Assembly: GCA_958417225.1 (NCBI GenBank)
Contig: CATZCM010000003.1
Coordinates: 1 to 64,000, forward strand
Reading direction: 5' to 3'
From: an uncultured Eubacteriales bacterium
GTDB lineage: Bacteria > Bacillota > Clostridia > Oscillospirales > Acutalibacteraceae
Length of the DNA: 64,000 nt
Below are positions 39,626 through 49,317 of the stretch, piece by piece (the stretch's first letter is position 1; every line of letters starts with the position of its first letter). The notes beneath the pieces were generated by a model. It saw only the letters and a list, made by a program, of their open reading frames with translations. It was not told where the DNA came from and did not search any database. The translations under genes and the position numbers were made by a program.

Positions 39626-40531
39626 TTAAGAATGACCAATAACCAAAAACTTAGGATTACCCATAAGGTCATTTCCTAAATCTCCTACATCATTAATTGT
39701 AAATCCATTTTTCCAAAGAATATAAGGAAACGGTATCTGATCTCTTTTAGTATTACTTCTTAAATATTCTTTCCACCACTGCTCAGTAATCTTTCTGGCA
39801 TTTGGATTTTTTAAATCATATACAATAACTGTTGCTTCACACAAACCAAAATTCTCTGGAAAACCTTCATCTCGAAATCTTTGAAGTTGCTCCTGAATCT
39901 TCTCGAAATTTCCTCTTTTATAATATTTACACGCCAATGCCTCTTGGTAAGCGCACTCGCGCTCATGATGACGATGCATTGCGATCCCAGTTTTTGATTT
40001 TTCTGCAATACTGCAAATGGTTGACACATCAGACAATACCTTCACATTGCCATCCGTATATATTGCAAAATCATACCCGTGAAAAACATCAAATGGATGA
40101 AATTTATAATATCTGTTGGCGTCACTGATATATTCGCCACAATCAATTAAATGTTCTTTCCATATACCCGTATTACCATTCAAACTATCTGTAAAAATAT
40201 GATAAGTTGTATCATCACCGACATAGATAGGTTGCTTAACAACGTCATAGCCTCCAGTTATGCATCCATACACCGCAATTTTGGCATTCTCAATCAGTTC
40301 ACCAAAATTATAATAGGGCTTATAATTTTTTATGGATTTAACAAATTTTCTAATTTTTTTATCACCGGTTTTAGAAAGTAGTTTTTTTCTAAGTAATCTA
40401 TGTCGGTCCTTGGAACTTGCTTCCTTCAGGCGCTTAATATTACGAACTAATCTTACAACTGACGAATGATATAAGGTAATATAATCTTTAAATAATTCTT
40501 CATTTTTTATTATCTGATCTATATCCTTCAT
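39626..40531 (-). CDS. glycosyltransferase, DUF616 (TOD1/MUCI70) family
   Basis: The pattern AVYGCITGGYDVVKQPIYVGDDTTYHIFTDS, followed by YISDANRYYKFHPFDVFHGYDFAIYTDGNVKV and MHRHHERECAYQEALACKYY, is that of DUF616 putative glycosyltransferases; the TDGNV strand contains the acidic metal site. Residues 1-75 are a basic, helical N-terminal extension. The gene begins three bases after the EpsG-like gene ends, suggesting coupling. The sugar is unknown. Confidence 0.8.
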   Translation of the reverse strand: MKDIDQIIKNEELFKDYITLYHSSVVRLVRNIKRLKEASSKDRHRLLRKKLLSKTGDKKIRKFVKSIKNYKPYYNFGELIENAKIAVYGCITGGYDVVKQPIYVGDDTTYHIFTDSLNGNTGIWKEHLIDCGEYISDANRYYKFHPFDVFHGYDFAIYTDGNVKVLSDVSTICSIAEKSKTGIAMHRHHERECAYQEALACKYYKRGNFEKIQEQLQRFRDEGFPENFGLCEATVIVYDLKNPNARKITEQWWKEYLRSNTKRDQIPFPYILWKNGFTINDVGDLGNDLMGNPKFLVIGHS

Positions 40532-40533
40532 TT

Positions 40534-41628
40534 TTATCTCCTCACATTAACAAATCCATCAAACATAAATACCGGTTTTAATACTGTTTCATATGGGCAA
40601 TAGATATAAGATATCATCACAAGCAATACCATTAACACTAAAATAAAAATTATTTTATCCCGTGAATATCTTGGAGGTGTTATGTACATTCCAGTAATGA
40701 CAAACAGTATTGAATATCCCATTTCCAGAAATCTATGGTAATTTCTGTCAAGTAACAAGAACGGCAATGTCAACAGTAATATTTCTATTGCCATGCCATT
40801 ATAATTTGCCACATAGAAAGAACTATCATCAGATGAAATTGTTGTGCCCTCAAAAGCTCTATTCGATAACAAATATGAAGAAAGAATATAAGCCATTAAC
40901 CAAACAATAAATATCAGCACAATCCATGTTAAGGATGAGGGAGTGATACTATCAGTCAGATATCTTGCTGATAACCTCGGATTTAAATACCGGCTGACTA
41001 TACTCACAATAGGATTAAGGAATATTACCATGAATAAAGTCAATCCAGCAGTAATCAAAACAAATAGTTTTCTGTCATAATGTTTCATTTTAACCAGCAG
41101 AAGCAGTAAAAACATCACACATGAAATATGAATGAGAAAAGCTACTGCAATAAATCCTAGATATTTCACCCTTGAAAGTTTTTCACTGGTAACTAATATG
41201 CTGTATCCAACAAAAACAACGCAAAAAGCAGTGAAAAATTTAAACTGCACCAACTGAATTATTGATGGAAATATCAAAAATAAGCCAAAGTACAAATTTT
41301 CATTTCCACCAAGGCGTCGTACAGCATTATGCATCAAATAATAATCTAAAAACAGCATGACAACTACCATGCCTCTATAGTTGAACCCGATAAAATAAAA
41401 CAATTTATTTAGACACGCCCAAATAACTCCTGTTGTTTGAGCCGCAACCGGTAATTCAACATAATTAACATATTCAAACAAAGGAACATAGTTGCTTAAA
41501 TCTGCATAGGACGTAGAAGTAACTGGAAGGAATGCCATTAAAGATGCGGCAAGTACCCATGTGGATTTTTCTGTTCTCTTAATAAACAGAATATAGAAGA
41601 TAAATATGGCATATGGAATTATCAGCAT
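40534..41628 (-). CDS. epsG: EpsG family protein (polysaccharide polymerase, Wzy-like)
   Basis: About ten membrane helices with the EpsG layout: YADLSNYVPLFEYVNY at the N-terminal loop (the usual D-x-x-x-Y segment), LNKLFYFIGFNYRG and FKFFTAFCVVFVGYSIL, and IHISCVMFLLLLL. These proteins are thought to join repeat units outside the membrane, together with the Wzx flippase at 33815. The ATG overlaps the WbsX-like gene stop (TAATG). Total 364 aa, intact. Confidence 0.85.
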   Translation of the reverse strand: MLIIPYAIFIFYILFIKRTEKSTWVLAASLMAFLPVTSTSYADLSNYVPLFEYVNYVELPVAAQTTGVIWACLNKLFYFIGFNYRGMVVVMLFLDYYLMHNAVRRLGGNENLYFGLFLIFPSIIQLVQFKFFTAFCVVFVGYSILVTSEKLSRVKYLGFIAVAFLIHISCVMFLLLLLVKMKHYDRKLFVLITAGLTLFMVIFLNPIVSIVSRYLNPRLSARYLTDSITPSSLTWIVLIFIVWLMAYILSSYLLSNRAFEGTTISSDDSSFYVANYNGMAIEILLLTLPFLLLDRNYHRFLEMGYSILFVITGMYITPPRYSRDKIIFILVLMVLLVMISYIYCPYETVLKPVFMFDGFVNVRR

Positions 41629-42746
41629 TATCTTCTCTCCTCGAACTCATCTAACGAATCTTTTATCGCCTTCAGGTATTCATATCTATACTTCTCATCT
41701 GGTTCCAGATATCCCCCTTCTGCCCACTCATTCCAGGCAAAGATAAATACCATATCCTGCTTAAACTCCTTCTCTGCTTTATCAAGTAGTTGTGTAAAGA
41801 ACTTTTTAAAATCCACAGGATTTGCATTTTCTACTACCATTCCTCTTTTGCCTTTTCTTGGAGTATTATCCCAATCAACGAAAGCACACGGAACACTAAT
41901 TGATGTGTTAGTCTTTGAATTAAGAATATAATTCCAAATTTCTGCATAATCGCATCTTTGTAGTCCTTTGAGAACCTGAAGTTTTTCTCTCATGTTGAAT
42001 TTTAATCTCTTTTCAACAAAAACCAAAAAATCTTTTTTGATGCGTTGTAACAGTGACAGATTTTTCAATGCAAAAACCCAGTTCGGCTGATATTCTATTG
42101 CATAACTAAACAGTTCATCATGCCGATTACTGCTTAAATAATAGCTAACATTCTGATATGCGTATTCAATACCGTCAAATCCATTTTGTTTTGCCAACTG
42201 GTTCCAGTAAGTCAACATTTCATCTAAGCAATCTATAAGTTCAGGTCTATAGATAACAAGGAGTGGTTTATTATTATTTACTATATATCTATCATCTTTG
42301 AAATAATCTAACAAGTAATCAAAATGTTCTTTCCACTCATTTTTTCCACCATAGGACTGCTGCATAATTACATCAGCAGAGCCATTAGCCCACGTGTTTG
42401 TCCAACTTTCATTTGCCCAACAAAGGCAGAAATGTGTATCCAACTCTTTTCTTTGCAAAAATGCTTCTACCGGTTTTTCTAATAGTTTTTTTCCCGAAAA
42501 CCAGTAATGATAGAAGCAGAATCCATAGATGCCATATTCGTTTGCCAATTCTACTTGCCACTTCATCGTCTCAGGGTCTAACAAATTATAATAATTTTTA
42601 TTCAAGGGGACTCTTGGCTGATAGTGATTTGGAAATAATGGTGTTGCTTTTTTTACATTTACCCATTCAGTAAACCCCTTTCCCCACCATTTATCATTTT
42701 CAGGAATACTATGGAATTGTGGCAGATAAAACGCAATTACCTTCAT
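41628..42746 (-). CDS. WbsX-type glycosyltransferase / glycoside hydrolase family 99-like protein
   Basis: Starts VIAFYLPQFHSIPENDKWWGKGFTEWVNVKKA, the strongly conserved N-terminus of Glyco_tran_WbsX; FCFYHYWFSGKKLLEKP, FCLCWANESWT and FIFAWNEWAEGGYLEPD follow, the last two holding the conserved Trp/Glu residues of the family. These proteins sit in capsule and O-antigen loci and are thought to act on the growing glycan, though the enzyme activity is little proven. The ATG at 42746 forms ATGA with the stop of the previous gene. Confidence 0.9.
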   Translation of the reverse strand: MKVIAFYLPQFHSIPENDKWWGKGFTEWVNVKKATPLFPNHYQPRVPLNKNYYNLLDPETMKWQVELANEYGIYGFCFYHYWFSGKKLLEKPVEAFLQRKELDTHFCLCWANESWTNTWANGSADVIMQQSYGGKNEWKEHFDYLLDYFKDDRYIVNNNKPLLVIYRPELIDCLDEMLTYWNQLAKQNGFDGIEYAYQNVSYYLSSNRHDELFSYAIEYQPNWVFALKNLSLLQRIKKDFLVFVEKRLKFNMREKLQVLKGLQRCDYAEIWNYILNSKTNTSISVPCAFVDWDNTPRKGKRGMVVENANPVDFKKFFTQLLDKAEKEFKQDMVFIFAWNEWAEGGYLEPDEKYRYEYLKAIKDSLDEFEERR

Positions 42747-44095
42747 GAAACACTCTCCTTTTTCATTTTGCATACTTCTTCATACATTAATAGAATTTTA
42801 TGACAATGCTCATCAAACGACTCGAAATTACCCTTAAGAATATTACAGTTCATTATTTTCAAACAATCTCGATTAGATATAATCTTTAAAAGGACACCTT
42901 CAAAATTCTTCTCGTTAATAATAAAACCATTTTTTTTATCTTGTACTAAGTCTCGGGCGCCTACACTGTCCGAGACAACAACCGGGACTCCATAGCTCAA
43001 TGCCTCTAATACTGTAAATCCAAAAGTCTCATAACACACACTCGGTGCAACAAGAATATCGGATTCATCCATTATTTTCTCCAGTTGAGAATAATCATAT
43101 CTATCACCATGCTTTTTGATATAACTCCTTTCCATTGGTGTATAAGTATATATATTTAGCAGAAAATTATTATTGCTTAAGCTCACACTATCTAGAGTTT
43201 TGATAAGCCAATCAAATCCTTTTATAGAAGTTGCCGGACCTAAATAGGTTATTCTTAGCTTTGCCGAATCAAATGCCTTCTCCTTTCGATGGTCTTTAAC
43301 ATCCAAGTGCGAAATATTGACTATATCACCTTTTAAAGAAGGAAGTTCTCTATGGAATACCCATTCAGTTACAGAACTATTGAAATGAAACCAGTCAATC
43401 TTCTCAAATGTTTTAGCGTATTTATGCTTCAAATTCTTATAAAATGACAAATCATTTACTGTAATACCCTCAGATACATTATCTGTCTGTTCAATTTTCT
43501 TTTTTGCAGTGCCTTTAATTTCAAGAAACAGTTTATTTTTCCGCAGCTTACAAAATAGCTTAGAATGGATAATATATGTTTTCGCTCGTGAAAAAGCATA
43601 TTTATTACATTTCGGGCAGTCTACACAGCTATTCCAATTTTCACATTTTTTATTATGGTAAACATATATTTGTTTTGGGCATAATCCAAAATAATCATGT
43701 GTTGTATATATTGTTGGAATATTCAACTCATTTGCAGCATCAATAAACTCCTCATACAGTCCAATCATTGTATGAATATGTATCACTTCAATTTTATTCT
43801 TTTCAAAAAAATTCTTCCACATGGAAGTAAGAGTATGCTTTGTTAAGTATTCCTTATCTTTCAATCCAAACAGCATTGGTAGACTTAATGGATTAACAAT
43901 TGAATATACAGGCACTCCTTTTTTATTTTTTTCTCTTTTTATCGATACCTTACTGCTTAACAACCTGTATTCACCTGGATATAGAATCATAACGCTGTTG
44001 TCCTTAGATTGACACGCAACTAAATCATCTACATATTTTGTTAATCCACCACCCCGGTTTTCTCCAAGGCCAACGGTATAGTGTAATATCTTCAT
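42743..44095 (-). CDS. glycosyltransferase family 4
   Basis: GT-B enzyme with the N-terminal open site ILHYTVGLGENRGGGLTKYVDDL and the C-terminal domain TYLGPATSIKGFDWLIKTLD.., SDILVAPSVCYETFGFTVLEALSYGVPVVVSD, where the E-x7-E motif is visible. An insertion at residues 140-165 has several Cys (CPKQIYVYHNKKCENWNSCVDCPKC), as in capsule-linked members that may bind metal. 450 aa, intact, second in a coupled set with the WbsX-like and EpsG-like genes. Confidence 0.9.
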   Translation of the reverse strand: MKILHYTVGLGENRGGGLTKYVDDLVACQSKDNSVMILYPGEYRLLSSKVSIKREKNKKGVPVYSIVNPLSLPMLFGLKDKEYLTKHTLTSMWKNFFEKNKIEVIHIHTMIGLYEEFIDAANELNIPTIYTTHDYFGLCPKQIYVYHNKKCENWNSCVDCPKCNKYAFSRAKTYIIHSKLFCKLRKNKLFLEIKGTAKKKIEQTDNVSEGITVNDLSFYKNLKHKYAKTFEKIDWFHFNSSVTEWVFHRELPSLKGDIVNISHLDVKDHRKEKAFDSAKLRITYLGPATSIKGFDWLIKTLDSVSLSNNNFLLNIYTYTPMERSYIKKHGDRYDYSQLEKIMDESDILVAPSVCYETFGFTVLEALSYGVPVVVSDSVGARDLVQDKKNGFIINEKNFEGVLLKIISNRDCLKIMNCNILKGNFESFDEHCHKILLMYEEVCKMKKESVS

Positions 44096-44153
44096 CTGGT
44101 TTTCCTCAAATTCATTTTATAAAACTAAACATTAAGTATTTAGAGAAGAAAAA

Positions 44154-44984
44154 TTAAAAACTACCTTCATATTTTTTATTGAACAGCTTTGCTTTTAAAA
44201 AAGCGGATCCTTTCTTCCTCCAATTGATTTTCTCCATATGCATATATGGTAATTCTTTAATTTCTTCTTTTTTTAAACGTCCTGATTTTATCTGATAATC
44301 CACCCATACATTAAAGATAATCTCTGATACTCTGCCATAAAATCTCCCTTTAAAGGCACTGAGCGAAGTGGAGTCAATCCGTTTTTCTAATTCAAATAAA
44401 ATGTCAAATAACCATGTGCAATATTCATTCAACAGACTTTTCTCGGCAATCATCATATTAAACATATATCCGTAACGATGCTTGAGTACATGATCGCAAC
44501 TGTCTAAATACTGAGGATATTTTTCCTTTATAATTTCTCTCGTTTCATCTATCTGATTGGAATAATGGGTGTGTTTATAATGACTATATAATGTTTCTAT
44601 ATAATATCTTCGTTTGCTTGGAACAAACAATTTCACTCTTCCAAAATAAGGCTTAATTTCGTTATACGTGAGAATCCCTTTCCACGGATCATTACCTTTT
44701 TTCTTTCCAAAATGCCGTCTATAATGTGCAAGTCCAATGTAATCATCTTCAATGTTTTTCCATGCCCAATATAAACCTGTAAGCTCACAGAAACTTGCAT
44801 TAAGTTCAGATATATTATCACCAGTGTTGTCTTTTGCATAACCAAGATTCAGTTCATTATCAGCACTATCTATTTTTCCCTCAGCACCTATATGTAGAGG
44901 AAGGTACATTTCATCATCTGGCATTCTATATTTTTTATGTGTTGCTACAACTATCTTGACCGTTTTTCCTTTTTCCATATTCAT
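44154..44984 (-). CDS. DUF4422 capsular polysaccharide glycosyltransferase-like protein
   Basis: Matches DUF4422: KIVVATHKKYRMPDDEMYLPLHIGAEG near the start, NISELNASFCELTGLYWAWKN, YIGLAHYRRHF and YNFMLMI/HRYGYMFNMMIAEKSLLNEYCTWLFDILFELE. These proteins occur in exopolysaccharide loci and are considered glycosyltransferases. It begins 10 bases past the glf remnant and is intact. Confidence 0.85.
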   Translation of the reverse strand: MNMEKGKTVKIVVATHKKYRMPDDEMYLPLHIGAEGKIDSADNELNLGYAKDNTGDNISELNASFCELTGLYWAWKNIEDDYIGLAHYRRHFGKKKGNDPWKGILTYNEIKPYFGRVKLFVPSKRRYYIETLYSHYKHTHYSNQIDETREIIKEKYPQYLDSCDHVLKHRYGYMFNMMIAEKSLLNEYCTWLFDILFELEKRIDSTSLSAFKGRFYGRVSEIIFNVWVDYQIKSGRLKKEEIKELPYMHMEKINWRKKGSAFLKAKLFNKKYEGSF

Positions 44985-44994
44985 CCCCTCATAA

Positions 44995-45963
44995 TCATAA
45001 AATCACCTGATCCATGTCATAATACTTATACTCACCAAGATGACAACCAAAAATCACTTTATTCTCTGCATCTACCAGCTTTTTATACTCTGAATCAAGC
45101 AAACCATATAATACGGCCCATCGCCCGGTTTCCATTCACTGCTATATTCACGACTAATGATAGTCTTCGGCAAGTCATTTCCGCTCTCGTCCCTACCAAA
45201 CTCAAACCACTTGTGCTCAATAATGCGAGTCCACGGCGTTTCGCGGTCGGTACAGTTCACTGCGGCATTGCCCTGGAAGTTTGGCTTGTCCAAAATTTCC
45301 GTTTCAAAACGGACGGAACGATACTCCAGCGTACCCAGCTTATAGTCAAAATAAGCATCTATCGGTCCTGTGTATACCCCTTATTAGCCAATGCATCCAA
45401 CTCTACCTTATTCTCCAGATAGTCTGTGTTAAAACGAACTTCAATCCCATCCAGTAGATTAGCAATCATCTTGGTATAACCACCAACAGTAATACCCTGA
45501 TAAAGAGCATTAAAGTAGTTGTTATCAAAAGTCAGACGAACTGGAAGTCTTTTGATGATAAAGGACGGCAGCTCTTTACAGTCGCATCCCCACTGCTTCT
45601 CAGTGTAGCCTTTGATGAGTTTCTCATAGATATCACGACCCACAAGAGAAATAGCCTGTTCTTCAAGATTCTGCGGCTCGTGGGTGGATTTCTTTACGCT
45701 GCTTCTCAATCTTGGCCACAGGTGAGTTGGTAAACCGATTTAACTCAACAAACTGTGTAATATAATTCCAAACCTTTTTATTTGGTGTGGAAGATATGGG
45801 CACCGTATTTGTGGGTATTGATGCTCTCGACATTTTCGGTGTAGATATTGCCAACAATGTTTGGGCGTTTGTCGACAACCAAAACAGATTTACAATGAGC
45901 CTTGGCTTCATGTGCAAAAATAGCTCCATAAAGTCCTGAGCCTACTACTAAATAATCATATAT
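44995..45963 (-). pseudogene. glf: UDP-galactopyranose mutase, broken
   Basis: Ordered Glf fragments are present: YDYLVVGSGLYGAIFAHEAK (FAD loop) without an ATG start, NTHKYGAHIFHT, KVWNYITQFVELNRFTNSP, GYTEKQWGCDCKELPSFIIKRLPVR, NYFNALYQGITVGGY, DRETPWTRIIEHKWFEFG and GEYKYYDMDQVIL at the end. An extra A near 45782 and further shifts near 45690, 45360 and 45090 break the frame. Galactofuranose, its product, is therefore not expected unless another copy exists. It lies between ugd and the DUF4422 gene. Confidence 0.88.
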
Positions 45964-45989
45964 ATTCCGTCTTTCCCCTCATCTCTTCC

Positions 45990-47240
45990 TTAATCTCTCT
46001 GGAAAATATCCCTCGTATAAACCTTGTCCTTCACATCATCCAGACACTTGTCATAACGGTTTGCGATTATGGCCTGACTCTGCTTTTTGAATTCATCCAA
46101 GTCATTAACAACCTTGCTGCCAAAGAAAGTATCGCCATCTTTCAAGGTCAGCTCGTAGATAATGACCATTGCGCCTTTTGCCTTGATGCGCTTCATAACG
46201 CCTTGAATAGAGCTCTGGCGGAAGTTATCGCTGTTGCTCTTCATGGTAAGGCGATAAACGCCAACAACAACTTCCTTTTCCTTGCTCTCATCCCAGCTGT
46301 CATTCGCTTCATAAGCACCTGCGATTTCCAGTACACGATCAGCGATGAAATCTTTACGAGTTCTGTTGCTCTCAACAATCGCTTCAATCAAGTTCTCCGG
46401 CACATCTGCGTAGTTGGCCAGCAACTGTTTAGTGTCTTTCGGCAGACAGTATCCGCCATAGCCAAAGGACGGATTGTTATAGTGAGTACCAATACGAGGA
46501 TCAAAACAAACACCGTTGATGATCTGCTGAGTATTCAGCCCCTTTATCTCAGCATAGGTATCGAGTTCGTTAAAATAGCTGACACGCAGAGCCAGATAGG
46601 TGTTGGCGAACAGCTTAACTGCCTCTGCCTCGGTGAAGCCCATGAATAGAGTGTCGATATGCTCCTTAATTGCACCCTCCTGCAGAAGTTCTGCAAAAGT
46701 GTGTGCGGCATTCACCAGACGAGCATTATTCACATCAGTGCCAACGATAATACGGGAAGGATAAAGATTATCGTACAGCGCTTTGCTCTCACGAAGGAAT
46801 TCCGGGCTGAAGATGATGTTGTCACAGTGGAATTTCTCACGAACACTTACAGTGTAGCCAACCGGAATCGTAGACTTGATAACTATGATCGCTTCCGGAT
46901 TGTACTCAATAACCAGCTTGATCACAGATTCCACCGCACTGGTGTCGAAAAAGTTCTTCTTGCTATCGTAGTTGGTAGGTGCAGCAATTACGACAAAATC
47001 AGCATCACTGTACGCTTCCTTCGCATCAAGGGTAGCCGTTAAGTCCAGTTCTTTTTCTGCCAGATACTTTTCGATACATTCGTCCTGAATCGGAGACTTT
47101 TTATTATTGATAAGTTCAACTTTCTCAGGAATGATATCTACAGCCGTCACCTTATGGTGCCGAGACAACAACGTAGCAATGGAAAGGCCAACATAACCCG
47201 TACCAGCTACCGCAATTTTCAAATCTTTAAAATCTTTCAT
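45990..47240 (-). CDS. ugd: UDP-glucose 6-dehydrogenase
   Basis: Makes UDP-glucuronate from UDP-glucose with two NAD. The N-terminal NAD loop ([18 protein letters not shown]), the KSTIPVGYT strand near 120, [24 protein letters not shown], and the catalytic Cys in [18 protein letters not shown] are present. Intact, 416 aa. Base composition is clearly richer in G+C than the flanking genes, suggesting acquisition from another Clostridia lineage together with the next gene. Its product feeds the epimerase at 47262. Confidence 0.95.
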   Translation of the reverse strand: MKDFKDLKIAVAGTGYVGLSIATLLSRHHKVTAVDIIPEKVELINNKKSPIQDECIEKYLAEKELDLTATLDAKEAYSDADFVVIAAPTNYDSKKNFFDTSAVESVIKLVIEYNPEAIIVIKSTIPVGYTVSVREKFHCDNIIFSPEFLRESKALYDNLYPSRIIVGTDVNNARLVNAAHTFAELLQEGAIKEHIDTLFMGFTEAEAVKLFANTYLALRVSYFNELDTYAEIKGLNTQQIINGVCFDPRIGTHYNNPSFGYGGYCLPKDTKQLLANYADVPENLIEAIVESNRTRKDFIADRVLEIAGAYEANDSWDESKEKEVVVGVYRLTMKSNSDNFRQSSIQGVMKRIKAKGAMVIIYELTLKDGDTFFGSKVVNDLDEFKKQSQAIIANRYDKCLDDVKDKVYTRDIFQRD

Positions 47241-47261
47241 TTTTCTAACCCTCTATTTTCC

Positions 47262-48311
47262 TTATTTGTAAAACTCAGCGTACCACTCAGCGAACTTTCT
47301 TAATCCAGTTCTCAGGCTTGTGCTCGGTTTGTAACCGAAGTCACGTTCCAGTGCACTGGTGTCTGCATAGGTCACAGGCACATCACTCGGCTGCATCGGA
47401 ACCAATTCCTTGTGAGCCTCGAAGTCATAATCTTCCGGCAGAACCTTAGCACGGACCAGTTCTTCAGAAAGAATCTGTACGAAGTCCAACAGGTTCCCCG
47501 GATTCTGGTTACCAATGTTGTAAACGGAATACGGCGGAATCGGCAGACCATCCTCGCCGTTCTTCTTGTCTGGGGCTTTTTTCATCACACGGACAACACC
47601 CTCAACAATATCGTCCACATAAGTAAAGTCACGCTTGCAGTTGCCGTAGTTGAAGATCTTGATGGTCTCCCCTTTCACCAGCTTGTTGGTGAAGCCAAAG
47701 TAAGCCATGTCAGGACGGCCTGCCGGACCATACACGGTAAAGAAACGCAGACCGGTAGAAGGAATGTTGTACAGTTTTGAGTAGGCGTGAGCCATCAGCT
47801 CATTAGATTTCTTGGTGGCTGCATAAAGAGAAACCGGATTATCCACCTTGTCTTCAGTGCTATACGGGACTTTCTTGTTGGAACCATAAACAGAAGAAGA
47901 AGAGGCATAAACCAGATGTTCCAGATTCTCACTACGGCGACAGGCTTCTAGAATATTGAAAAAGCCGACCAAGTTGGATTCCACATAAGCATCCGGGTTG
48001 GTGATGGAGTAGCGCACACCAGGCTGTGCCGCAAGGTTGACGACCACAGACGGCTTGTACTTCTCGAACAGCTCGGTGACCAGTGCCTTGTCAGCAATGT
48101 TGCCTTTGATAAAGGTAAACATGGGATACTTGGCCAGTTCGTTCAGACGGAACTCTTTCAGCACCACGTCGTAGTATGCATTCATGTTGTCGATACCGAT
48201 AACTGTAGCAGAAGGTGCTTCCTGATAAATTCGTTTCACAAGGTTAGAGCCAATAAATCCGGCTGCGCCTGTGACTAAAATTGTTTTGTTTTCCAAAGAT
48301 ACAGTGCTCAT
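47262..48311 (-). CDS. UDP-glucuronate 4-epimerase (NAD-dependent epimerase)
   Basis: Extended SDR epimerase: ILVTGAAGFIGSNLVKRIYQE, then VIGIDNMNAYYDVVLKEFRL, VVNLAAQPGVRYSITNPDAYVESNLVG, SSSSVYGSNKKVPYS with the Tyr-x3-Lys (YAATKKSNE) and GRPDMAYFGFT, a set typical of GalA-forming UDP-glucuronate 4-epimerases. The ATG at 48311 is chosen; an upstream in-frame ATG at 48326 is possible. High G+C like ugd, with which it probably moved. Product is UDP-galacturonate. Confidence 0.9.
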   Translation of the reverse strand: MSTVSLENKTILVTGAAGFIGSNLVKRIYQEAPSATVIGIDNMNAYYDVVLKEFRLNELAKYPMFTFIKGNIADKALVTELFEKYKPSVVVNLAAQPGVRYSITNPDAYVESNLVGFFNILEACRRSENLEHLVYASSSSVYGSNKKVPYSTEDKVDNPVSLYAATKKSNELMAHAYSKLYNIPSTGLRFFTVYGPAGRPDMAYFGFTNKLVKGETIKIFNYGNCKRDFTYVDDIVEGVVRVMKKAPDKKNGEDGLPIPPYSVYNIGNQNPGNLLDFVQILSEELVRAKVLPEDYDFEAHKELVPMQPSDVPVTYADTSALERDFGYKPSTSLRTGLRKFAEWYAEFYK

Positions 48312-48338
48312 TTTTATTTTCCTCACTCATATATCTAT

Positions 48339-48993
48339 TTATTGTTCTTTAAACACGTCTTCATACTGTCCGCAAATTTTATCCCATGTGTATTCTTCTG
48401 CCACACGCTTCTCTGCTCTCCAACCCATCTCTGCAATTTCATCTGCGCTCATTTGAACAGATAGCAAGGCCGCAATATTTGACCATCATCTGCCCAGAAA
48501 TCTTCCAGTATTTCCGAATTGGTGCGGACCACTTCGCTCTCATCCACTCATGTCCATCCGGATTCAAGTACACAGTACCGCCCAGTTTATGGATTTCTTT
48601 GTAGAAATGAGAGGCAAAGGGTCCGATGTGACATGTCATTATGTAGACAATCGGATGAGGAATATGATTTTTCTTAATATGCTCGCAGCACACTTTCAGT
48701 GCAGTAACATCATAATAAATTGCCTGTGCAGGCCCAATTTGAGGAACATCTATTTTGAAACAGTGGGCATTGTGGAGTTCAATTTCGTGGTCGTTGATCT
48801 TTGTCACGCCTCTAAACTCGTTCTCATCCATACAGCCATCTCCATTGGCTTTACAGGCAACATGATATTTGATGTTCTCTTTATTCTGGTGATACTCCGT
48901 GAGCTTATAAACGAACGTTTCATAACCGCCATATGCTCCGAGGCTTTTTGCGCCCACAAGATATATATGCTGCACTTCTTTTTTTGAATTCAT
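48339..48993 (-). pseudogene. DUF1972 glycosyltransferase (rhamnosyl/CpsF-like) with internal deletion
   Basis: The N-terminal half (48439-48993) begins QHIYLVGAKSLGAYGGYETFVYKLTEY and runs through GTVYLNPDGHEWMRAKWSAP to CGLAICSN, standard for DUF1972 family 1 glycosyltransferases. Right after this the sequence jumps, in a different frame, to MSADEIAEMGWRAEKRVAEEYTWDKICGQYEDVF, the very end of such enzymes. About 200 residues including the donor-binding part are missing. In other loci this enzyme adds the second sugar after the priming transferase. Confidence 0.85.
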
Positions 48994-49310
48994 TCCTCTA
49001 TTCCATCCTCACTACTCATGTTTTCTATTATCTCAATGCCATAAATCAGACCTCATTCCAGTTTCCAGCAACTTTTTATCCTCAGATTTTAATGCCTATT
49101 ATCACTGCAGCACCGACAAGATACACATGCTGCACTTCTTTTTTTGAATCCATTCCTCTATTCAATCCTCATTCTTCGTGTTTTGTTTTATCTCATTACC
49201 GTAAACCAGACCTCAATCATAGTTCCAGCAGATTTTATCCCCTAAATTTTCGTGTCTATTATCACTGCGGCTCCCACCAAAAATACGTGTTGCACTTCGT
49301 TTTACTGCCA
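48960..49310 (-). repeat. 160-bp tandem repeats, each with a truncated copy of the DUF1972 gene start
   Basis: A CTGCACTTC block recurs at 48970, 49130 and 49290, exactly 160 bp apart, and neighbouring sequence (TCATTCCTCTATT.., AGACCTCA..) is conserved between copies at moderate identity. On the minus strand each upstream copy encodes the first residues of the gene, EVQHVYLVGA or EVQHVFLVGA, then AVII-(G/D)-x-KI and a stop. The last copy opens into the real start of the DUF1972 gene. Confidence 0.75.
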
Positions 49311-49317
49311 CATTTTT

